A stretch of DNA of 64,000 bases, taken from positions 14,850,071 to 14,914,070 of the forward strand of contig OZ024892.1 of assembly GCA_964017195.1 (NCBI GenBank), read 5' to 3'. Both the position numbers and the translations under genes were made by a program. This stretch comes from Siderastrea radians (lineage: Eukaryota; Cnidaria; Anthozoa; Scleractinia; Rhizangiidae). Below the pieces are notes generated by a model. That model did no database searches. It was not told where the DNA came from and was given only the letters and a program-made list of their open reading frames with translations. Position 1 is the stretch's first letter; every line of letters starts with the position of its first letter. Shown here in pieces: positions 56,640 to 64,000 of the stretch.

Positions 56640-57965
56640 TCGCTTACAAAGTTGAAACGATCGTGTTGTTTGATTGGGACTTGTGAGTCCCCACATGTGG
56701 AAATGCTAGCGTTTGGTTCTTGGCGTCTTCAGATCTACCAAGCAAAACATTTGACCAAATGTGCGAAGAGCTTAGGAAACAGTTCCATGCTGAATCTGAT
56801 ATTTGGCTATTAAGACAACAACTTCTTAATAGAAAACAAGCACCACATGAAACAGTAGTGCAATACACCTCAGAAATACGCAAGTTCTGCCAGTGCTTTA
56901 ATTTACCAAGCGAAGAAAATGTTAACTATTTAGTTAACGGTCTGAAACCTGAATTAAAGAAATATGTGATTTTACAGTGAGCAAAGACCTTTTCTGAAGC
57001 AGAAACGCACGCTAAACTCAAAGAAGCGCTTCCTGAGGCGAAAGAGTACAATATCCCGTTTAACAATAATCATAATCCGAGGGCAGATAATAAGTATAAT
57101 CAGCCACTAGGAAGGGATGAAATCACCCACATAAATAGGCAAGAACTTCGTAGGTCCAGAAATCATCAAAATTAAGAGCCTGAATATCGCAATCAACGCA
57201 CTTTTGATGGGCGACCTATCTGTAATTACTGTAAGAAAGCGGGGCATATCGCTTATGTTTGTAGAAAACGCCAGTTTGATAACAGAGATCCACGCATCAC
57301 TGCGCTGAAAAACAGACCAGCAAAACAAAACCAAAGTCAAGGGGGACCCAACATTTGCTTTGTTCATGCTTAGTCTAGTTTCATTTTACTTCCGCAGTTG
57401 GGGACCTTTGTTAGCCTGGGGAGATAGGAGTTGTGGATCCTAGGGAGGAACTAGCAAGCAGATATAACATCATGGATGCCACTCAAATTGTAAGAACATG
57501 GGAAGGGAACACTATTCCCTTTAGGTTACTTAATCCAACCAACCAGGCAATAAAAATTGTTCGGCATACTCGTCTAGGGACATATACACCCACAGATCCT
57601 ACAATAGCCACTTACGATCGATTACAGTCAGATAACGAAGCTGAAGCAACTCGTGACATACCCACTGCTCTCACCGGCCAGTAGGGAAGAAATTGATAAG
57701 CAGATTAATGAGATGTTAGATAATGGGGTAATATCCCCCTCAGTATCCCCTTGTTAAGAAATCAGATGGGTCTATGCGCTTTTGTGTTGATTACAGGAAA
57801 TTAAATGAGATAAAGGGAAAGGATGGTGATCCCCTTCCTCGCATTACAGAAGCTCTCGACGCCGTAGGGGGCCCAATGGATTTGCACTCAGGTTATTGGC
57901 GAATAGAAATGGACGAGGACTCAAGAGAAAACTGCATTCTTTACACGCAATGGCTTGTATGAATT
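56640..57965 (+). pseudogene. Ty3/gypsy retrotransposon gag-RT remnant
   Basis: Gag capsid-like sequence (TFDQMCEELRKQFHAESDIW, LLNRKQAPHETVVQYTSEIR, LVNGLKPELKKYVILQ) is followed by the zinc knuckle CNYCKKAGHIAYVC. Then comes a pre-RT region (57433-57684) and RT start MRFCVDYRKLNEIKGKDGDP with SGYWRIEMDEDSRENC. The protease is missing, a few residues are lost in the RT (GGPMDLHSGYW), and the sequence ends at about 57965 before the YxDD active site. Several stops interrupt it. No LTRs were identified. Confidence 0.8.
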
Positions 57966-58345
57966 TAAGGCAGGACTTAACCTAAAATTTCGCCAAAAAT
58001 TTCGATATTTTTGTTTTTACAAAATCTTGCGCTTTTGGCACAGAAGAATGCTATGGCAAGTGTTTTAGAGTTAAATTGTACATTGTTTCGATGCCAGCGA
58101 AGGGTTTTATTTAGTGCAGTAGCAAAACCGTTTCAGTTGCCATGGCGATTCAAAGTAACATTTTTGGGGTTTTGCATTGATTTCTGTCCCCGCAGTCCAT
58201 CCAATTCCCGAAAATCCCCATCCACTTCTGTAAGGAAACTATGTGTTCTATCACATGACGTCTAGGCCTATGTAAGACCTAAAGGGTCTTGTCACAACTG
58301 TGGAGATTAGGAGAACGAGAGATAGCTTTCTAACGGCGACATTTT
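57966..58345. other. non-coding
   Basis: No recognisable feature between the gypsy fragment and the next coding-like stretch. Confidence 0.4.
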
Positions 58346-58697
58346 TGTCTGAAATGACTGGAAAGAAGAATACTGTGTACAGAAAAAAGGAAAGGCAAGC
58401 CTTTTACTGGAGTTCAGAGACACGTGAAAAAAGCGAAGAAAACGCCGCCGGTTGATAGTGAAATTCCCGAGGCAAGTCTTGGTGTATCGTGTGAAGTGCC
58501 TTCATCAGATGCCGAAAATGATCAATCACTGAACGCATCTCGACTGAAAATGAAGCCAGAAGATCATTCGGATGGTTGTTCAGAATGTTCTGACGATGAA
58601 ACGGCTTGCCAGGGAGAGGGATATAGGATCATAGACCTCAACATGTTGTCTCCAACACTGTCCGAAGCTCATGTGCGCAAGAAAGGTGAGAAATAAT
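58346..58697 (+). pseudogene. N-terminal piece of a transposase-like or uncharacterised protein
   Basis: Starts at an ATG near 58356 (MTGKKNTVYRKK). After a single frame break near 58395 it continues in the frame PFTGVQRHVKKAKKTPPVDS, an acidic Ser/Asp-rich stretch (SDGCSECSDDET), and ends GYRIIDLNMLSPTLSEAHV. A basic start, acidic linker and YRLIDLxxLxxAL motif is the layout I associate with N-termini of Mutator-like transposase-domain proteins in cnidarians; this is recall, not a search. AAAG/GTGAGA at 58683 could be a splice donor. Confidence 0.4.
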
Positions 58698-59205
58698 GAC
58701 ATAGAACGTGAGCCAGTTCTATTCTCCCTGTCAAATACTTCCTCACTCGTTGCTGTTTATTAGACGTAGCATATATTGCAGGCTAAACTATGTTCAGTTA
58801 TTTTAAATGGGGTCTGAGAGAATTGCCTTTGATAATTTAATATTTCAATAACAGTCAAGATCCCCTTTAATGTTTTACCAACTGGTCTCTGCAATAGTCC
58901 AGCCACCTTTTAAAGACTTACCGTAAAAGCTCTATTAAGCCCTTCTTTTGGAAACCGGAATTTGTAATAAGCCTCCTCTCTCTATTAACAATAAGCCCTC
59001 CTCCTCCCCCCCCCCCCCCTAAGTTTGAAATATCAGTAAAATGATCTATATCAAACCTTTATTAAGGTTTCAGCTAGTTTGTTGGAAATGTGGACTTTCA
59101 TTTCCCAGAGGTACCATTATATTAGAGTACAAATTATGTTATCGTTGTAATTCTATGATACACACACCATTTTTGTCCCTATTAGCCAGTGATCTAAAAT
59201 AATTT
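58698..59205. other. non-coding
   Basis: Contains a poly-C run near 59005-59020. No gene seen. Confidence 0.4.
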
Positions 59206-59490
59206 TTGCCATAAACAACGTTTCTGATGCGTTAGTTTTAATAACAGACAAAAAATCCGCGCACCAGATTCATAATCATCCGAAAATAAAGGCCTTCAAA
59301 ACGGAACCCAGAGCAAATTGGCTAATCTTTATAATTTTTTATACATTAACTTTTTTATACAGAGAGGCAGAAAAGTAGGACGAAGAATCAAGCACTCCAT
59401 GAAGAACAATGCAAAACATTCCTATCTGAGGTACCGTAGCCTGCACGAACAATGGGCGTCCCTTGTATCCAAGTTCTACGGTGGCTTATA
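59206..59490 (+). repeat. isolated array-unit remnant
   Basis: CATAAACAACGTTTCTGATG and the following spacer match the unit spacer of the 41-55 kb array. TCAAGCACTCCATGAAGAAC and GGGCGTCCCTTGTATCC match its integrase part. It is a rearranged piece, 4.5 kb beyond the array. Confidence 0.75.
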
Positions 59491-59532
59491 AGGGCCATCA
59501 AAAGTACCGCTTCATTTTTTGCCTCAACAGTT

Positions 59533-59852
59533 AGTCTATCGACACTTAATAACTGTACATCGACACTTATAACTGTCGAAAAGAATAACTGTCGATCGAC
59601 ACTTATAACTGTCGATTGACACCTATAACTGTCGATTGACACCTATAACTGTCGATCGACACATATCTGTCAATCGACATTTATATGTCCATCGACACTT
59701 ATATCTGTTGATCGACATTTATATCTGTCGATTGGCACTTATAATTGTCAATCGACACGTATATCTGTCGATCGACACTTACATCTGTCGATCGACACTC
59801 CCATCTGTCGATTGACACTTATAACTGTTGATTGACACTTATAACGACACTT
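59533..59852. repeat. 20-bp minisatellite with palindromic core
   Basis: About fifteen copies of ACTGTCGATCGACACTTATA, with TCGATCGA or TCGATTGA at the centre. Variants include CATCTGTCGATCGACACTTA. Each unit's TGTCGATCGACA is a 12-base palindrome. Confidence 0.88.
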
Positions 59853-59908
59853 AACTGGGCACCAGGCTCTGCGCAACAAACATGTGCCTTCAATTCCAAG
59901 ATGGCGAA

Positions 59909-59957
59909 CAAGGACGAGGTAAGATTATAAGCGCCTTATAATCTTACCTCGTCCTTG
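59909..59957. repeat. perfect 23-bp hairpin
   Basis: CAAGGACGAGGTAAGATTAT (plus AAG) at 59909-59931 is exactly complementary to 59935-59957 with a 3-base loop. Two further half-copies of CTCGTCCTTG with CTTATAATC follow up to about 60000. Confidence 0.92.
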
Positions 59958-60004
59958 TAACCTTATAATCTCACCTCGTCCTTGTGCCTTATAATCTTAC
60001 CCAG

Positions 60005-60049
60005 TCGAGGTAACTGTTACCAGCCGAAGCCAGATAACAGTTACCTCGA
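60005..60049. repeat. perfect 15-bp hairpin
   Basis: TCGAGGTAACTGTTA (60005-60019) and TAACAGTTACCTCGA (60035-60049) are exact inverse complements around a 15-base loop. Confidence 0.88.
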
Positions 60050-60299
60050 CCTTGATTATTCCGGATATCGCAAAAACCGAATCTAATAATTGTTTTATTA
60101 TACATTGTTTTACAGGTAAACAAAATAACGGCAAACAATTTCAACATTTGTGTCCTTCTTGTCTTCCGGCTTCTGAACGCTTTTTTCGTTATTCGTGGAA
60201 CAGTTTCTTCGCAATTTTTGTCAGCCTTCTTTTGTTTTCGGAGTCTTTTTGTTTCAGCAAGTTTTCAATTTCTTGCTCGGTTGAAGAAGCGAATCGACG

Positions 60300-60363
60300 A
60301 GCGCAACCTACAGATTATTCACTAATCTGCTAGCAGATTAGTGAATAATCTGTAGGTTGCGCT
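60300..60363. repeat. perfect 31-bp hairpin, 2-base centre
   Basis: 60300-60330 (AGCGCAACCTACAGATTATT...) is exactly complementary to 60333-60363, separated only by TA. Such a long perfect palindrome is normally unstable, so it is recent or the tip of a foldback element. Confidence 0.93.
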
Positions 60364-60539
60364 GATTCCCAGAATTAACTGTAGGCTCTTAGCCAATGAA
60401 AAGACAGATAGTGACTACAATGTATAATAATACAGATTATACAGTAGTTATGTTACAATATGTAATTTCAAAGGTTCTAAAAGCTTTACAGAATGAACTA
60501 ACAATGATTATAATTCAAGGATGGTTTTCGCAGACTTAA

Positions 60540-61895
60540 GGTATCAGCCACGGTTAAAAGCGTCATTTTTTGAAAAATGAGATTTTTACATGCTCAGATA
60601 AAGCTCTTCGAGAGCTTTCTTTCGAACAAAAAATTAGAAGAAAATAATGGCTCAGTGGAGAGTTATTGAGAATAAAAGATTTGTCCTTGTTAATTATGGT
60701 AATTGATCGCTGTCAAGTTCTATCACACCTGATTAACTAGATCACGTGAAATCGAAAGCGCTTGCTGGTTGCACTCACATTTTAAGCAATTCTTGCGGTG
60801 TGGTTTATATTAGCTTTTTACGAAGAAATGATAGTTTTCTTTCACCTAAATGCATCATTAAAAAATGGTTGTGTCTGTTTTAATTCGTCTTCTAAACCAG
60901 GACTAAAGGAAAAGAAAGCCCTTGACAAAAAATAGGCAGTGAATTGGCAGAGAGCGAACAGGGTTCATTTTATGGACAGAAGAAATGGTTGCGTCGATGA
61001 TTTCCCCGGATTTTGCCACGATTTTCGGCATCTTTATCAACATGGTCAGAATATCAGTAAATATTCATAACAAATTTTTATTGTTACATGAGATATGGAT
61101 TCAAATAAGGAAAACATTTCGCAAATTAAACGAAAATGACGAATGTTTTCTCACGTTTAAGCGCGGTGAGTTGAAACCTAATAAATTATTTTCTGCCGCT
61201 CGCCGCGTAACATTACTCCTGTTACATGTCACCTGTCAAAGTTCTATTGTTTGAGAAAGCTGATCCCTCTCTGGTATCGATCAAAGTAGCACTCACCGGA
61301 CACTGAGGTGTCATATTCTCATTACTGGCAAGGCACCGCTGAAAATACATTTTCTTTTTTTTCTCAAAAGTCAAATTTTGGCGAGTTGTACGTACGTTTT
61401 TAACTACAAGTCGACAGCCGCTTGACCAATTTGGCTGAAACTTGGCCAGATTGTTGCCAGGTAGTTTTGCTACAAAACTGTGTCTGCGAATTTTAATTCC
61501 TCTTTTTGTTTTAAAGGTAGACCTTTTTTCGCCGCGAAGTGCTAATTTATTTGTCTTCTCTGACTTCAACTGCCAATAAAAGAAGAACAAACACACTTAC
61601 CAAAAATCTGAGACACGGTTTTTTAGCCATAGGTGTCGAGAAGAGAATGCAGTGTTAATCGTTTTGTTTTCTTTGTTTCTGGAGGGACTAGAACCTAATC
61701 TATGAAGACATGTATGTGTGCAAAAAAACCTTCCCATTTTCCGAACACGTTGAACTCCGGCCTCTTTTTTAAATAAAACGCTATTTTCTGGAATTATTAA
61801 GCTGCCAGAAAATGTATAGTTTGTAGGGTTTTTCATAAAACCAACAAAAGCTAGAGTGATCCGCGCGTAAACGGTCCCGAAGGGTGGCTGATACC
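60540..61895. mobile_element. 1356-bp DNA transposon flanked by TTAA, non-autonomous
   Basis: GGTATCAGCCAC (60540-60551) is inversely repeated as GTGGCTGATACC (61884-61895). Both ends are flanked by TTAA (60536-60539 and 61896-61899). TTAA duplications are used by piggyBac and Kolobok transposons. The internal ORFs (60985-61254 plus; 61222-61596 and 61597-61836 minus) show no transposase motif that I can recognise. Confidence 0.8.
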
Positions 61896-62074
61896 TTAAG
61901 AAGCAGAGTTAAGAAGAAGAAGAAGAATTAAGGAGCAGCAAGGATTCAACAGCAATCAGAAATTATTTTTTGCCCCAAATTGACATTTTAAAGGAGTTTA
62001 TCTTAGCTTATATAAGCTTATAAAACTCATACCAATTGTCTTCTTTAACTTATATCAGGGTCTGTCTATTTCAT

Positions 62075-63230
62075 GAGTTCGAGTTCGAGTCCAAGTCCGA
62101 GTTTCGAGTTAAAATATCGAGTTCGCGTTACTACTACTTTTGGGCAGTGGTAATGCAAAGTAACAACACGTGAAAGCTGTAAGTAATTTATTGTAAGTAA
62201 ATTAAACAATGCCTTGTCGTTTGTATCTATTTTCTGTTATTTAGTCTTGTAAATCTTTATTAAATATTTATTAAATATATATAATTTGCACGTTGGGACT
62301 AGGCAACCTGCTTCCCATCTTCTATCGCGGAACCTCGATCCCTTGCGGTTTCTCAGTGGAAATTAAGGACGGGCACTTATGGTCGCCTGCCAATCCAGCC
62401 ATCTGAACCAAAACAAGCCATTTTCCGGACCAGTTTCGACTTTAATGTCTTCAGCGGAATTTTACAGTTTCAGCTTGCCCGGTCGCTTACGCGCCGTTGG
62501 ACTTAACGCATTAACTTATCATTACAATTCTTTAGAGCGCTTTTCAAATGAGTGTCGTAAAACCAAAACCAAAGTAATTACCCCAGCCAATCACAACAAA
62601 CACAAATTACCCAATGAACCAATCAGAACGTGAAGTAAATACATGTAACCGGCGCCAAACGCGAAAAAACGCGTGCGAGAAAGTCGCAATTGGTTTGAAT
62701 TTTACTTCTGATTGGTCGAGAAAGTGGCGCGAGATTTCTTAACCAATCACAGAGCGAAGTAAAGCAAAACCAAAGCAAAACGCAAATTACTTTCGACACA
62801 ATTGAAAACTGCTCTATATACCATAAAATTAACAATTACGTTGTTGCGTCAGTGTTGCGTAAATTAATTGATAAATTGCTTGTTTTTCGCGCGCTATGGG
62901 TTGGGCGCGCAAACATCATTCTAGACGTATGCATGATGCCATTTAATTACTTAATAAATTTAATTTGTTTACAGCCCAGCAATGTAGGCTTAATTGAGTT
63001 GTTTTGAGCGCACTTTTGGTAGAGCGCGCTAACGTCATTGTAGACGTAAGCATGACGCAATTAATTGCTTTCTAATGTCTTCAAACTTGATTGTATTACT
63101 CATTTACGGTTATGTTCAACAATGTTGTTGACAAATTGGCATAAAATATGTCGTTGTATATAGCTTTTAAATAGCATAATATGTCGATGTAATTGGCTCC
63201 AACTCGAACTCGAAACTCGAACTCGAACTC
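62075..63230. mobile_element. element bounded by GAGTTCGAG-type inverted repeats
   Basis: The left end GAGTTCGAGTTCGAGTCCAA (62075) and the right end, which on the opposite strand reads GAGTTCGAGTTCGAGTTTCG (from 63230), are inverted. Inside, two related stretches recur around AGACGTAWGCATGA (about 62925 and 63043). The ORF at 62379-62633 lacks a known domain. A similar inverted-repeat motif (ACTCGAACTCAACTCGAATT) occurs near 10996. No target duplication identified. Confidence 0.5.
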
Positions 63231-63274
63231 ACAAGTTTAATACGCTCTCTGTAATTAGAAGGAAGGGCATCTAA

Positions 63275-63602
63275 TTATTCTCTATTTTGAACAAAAAGAA
63301 ACTCAAGAATATTACCGCACCTTTCCTCTGATACACTTTTCTTGTACCTTTGCTTGCCTCTTGTCTTGTACTTTCCACCTGCTAGTCGAAGGCTCCACTT
63401 TTCGAGACAAACAGGTCTGAAGCCCGGGTGTTGGGTGATACAGGACAACTCTTGTCCCTCTGTTACGTCCTCGCGCACAATTTGAATATTTCGAATGTTA
63501 ATGCTTCACAGCAGCCTTCCAGCTCTTTGCATCAACAACACTCGCTTATGTTTGACAACAGATCACGGCTGCAGTTCCCACAGAATTTGAAGGCAGCAAC
63601 TC
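63275..63602 (-). pseudogene. P2X7 C-terminal-domain-like sequence, broken
   Basis: Minus strand: FCGNCSRDLLSNISECC, a stop (TGA at 63532-63534), CKELEGCCEALTFEIFKLC, a frame shift, then LSCITQHPGFRPVCLEKWSL and AGGKYKTRGKQRYKKSVSEE. The Cys pattern (CGxC...CC.C.ELEGC...C.T.HPGFxPVCL) is that of the cytoplasmic 'ball' domain of P2X7 receptors, which occurs as stand-alone expanded genes in corals. The stop, the shift and the divergence after EERC indicate a pseudogene. Confidence 0.65.
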
Positions 63603-63689
63603 TTTGACAGAGGAAAATGTCAGCCGTGAGCAGAAGCCGGGCGTCCAGAATGCATTCTTCAAAGACGTTCACTTCTGAATACCGTATCT

Positions 63690-64000
63690 TCATTTCAAGA
63701 ACTTGGCAACCTGTTTTTGGAAGAAAGTGAAAACCTGATGGCGATCCATACTAAGGATATCACGGATGACACTATTCGCAATGAAGGAAAGATTGGAGAG
63801 GAACAATTCAATTTGTTCTTCAAAAAGCGATTCATTGACAGAAGCAAGCCGGTTACACACCCTCTCAAGAAGAATAATCTCACTATATTCAGCACCCCGA
63901 ACAAGAGGATTGTTTCGAAAGACAAGGCAAAATTGGAATTGTTGAAGGAGGACTGTTCCCTGTTCTCGCAGTTGTACATAGCTTGTCAAATCCGGGATAG
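63690..64000 (-). CDS. partial ORF of unknown function, open to the window edge
   Basis: Minus-strand frame running from beyond 64000 to a stop at 63690, about 100 residues, mostly helical in composition (YSEIILLERVCNRLASVNES, LFLSNLSFIANSVIRDILSM). It lies upstream of the P2X7-like fragment in the same orientation, so it may be an earlier exon of the same gene or a separate one. No domain recognised. Confidence 0.4.
   Translation of the reverse strand, partial: IPDLTSYVQLREQGTVLLQQFQFCLVFRNNPLVRGAEYSEIILLERVCNRLASVNESLFEEQIELFLSNLSFIANSVIRDILSMDRHQVFTFFQKQVAKFLK

Noticed and set aside
59388..59642. Minus-strand ORF with repeated SVDRQL peptides
   Set aside because: It is a translation of the 20-bp minisatellite.

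Overview
This window looks like animal genomic DNA from a cnidarian, most likely a stony coral. That is an inference from four things: intron-bearing genes, a very large beta-helix plus multi-membrane-pass protein of a type I associate with corals and anemones, P2X7-like and RecQ-like gene copies, and a dense mixture of Penelope-like, BEL/Pao, DIRS-like, Ty3/gypsy and Polinton fragments with many MITEs. No species can be named from the sequence alone.

Layout. 1-6.2 kb has no recognisable gene; it holds a foldback element (356-1198), G-rich dispersed repeats and a 71-bp satellite (3542-3885). 6.3-11.3 kb is a four-exon F-box protein gene on the + strand, reconstructed from phase-compatible splice sites, with a tRNA-like sequence in intron 3. 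13.3-20.5 kb is a two-exon + strand gene for a 1481-residue surface protein: a signal peptide exon, then one huge exon with beta-helix repeats, a Cys-rich module and about eight membrane helices. Its intron holds a LINE 3' fragment and a MITE.

20.5-33 kb is a graveyard of inverted repeats, two Penelope-like element remnants with hammerhead-ribozyme-like motifs, a RecQ-like helicase pseudogene, minisatellites and a decayed minus-strand gene. 33.4-37.5 kb is an internally deleted BEL/Pao element (A) with both LTRs. 38-40.3 kb has a DIRS-like ORF cut off by a BEL-A LTR fragment, and a Polinton DNA polymerase B fragment.

41-54.8 kb is a tandem array of units each carrying decayed pieces of a BEL/Pao pol gene (RNase H-integrase linker and integrase C-terminal part). 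Part of the array has a higher-order period of about 2.39 kb. A second, different BEL/Pao element (B, minus strand, 43138-47313) is inserted in it, with a clean 5-bp target duplication. 54.8-58.7 kb holds a decayed gene, a gypsy gag-RT remnant and a probable N-terminal piece of a transposase-like protein. 59.5-63.2 kb is rich in tandem and palindromic DNA, including a 1.36-kb TTAA-flanked transposon. The right edge holds a broken P2X7 C-terminal-domain-like sequence.

Only the two spliced genes (F-box and large membrane protein) look intact. Nearly everything else is mobile-element sequence in various stages of decay. The main points for follow-up are the hammerhead-like motifs, the retroelement-derived tandem array with its nested insertion, and the near-perfect young inverted repeats.
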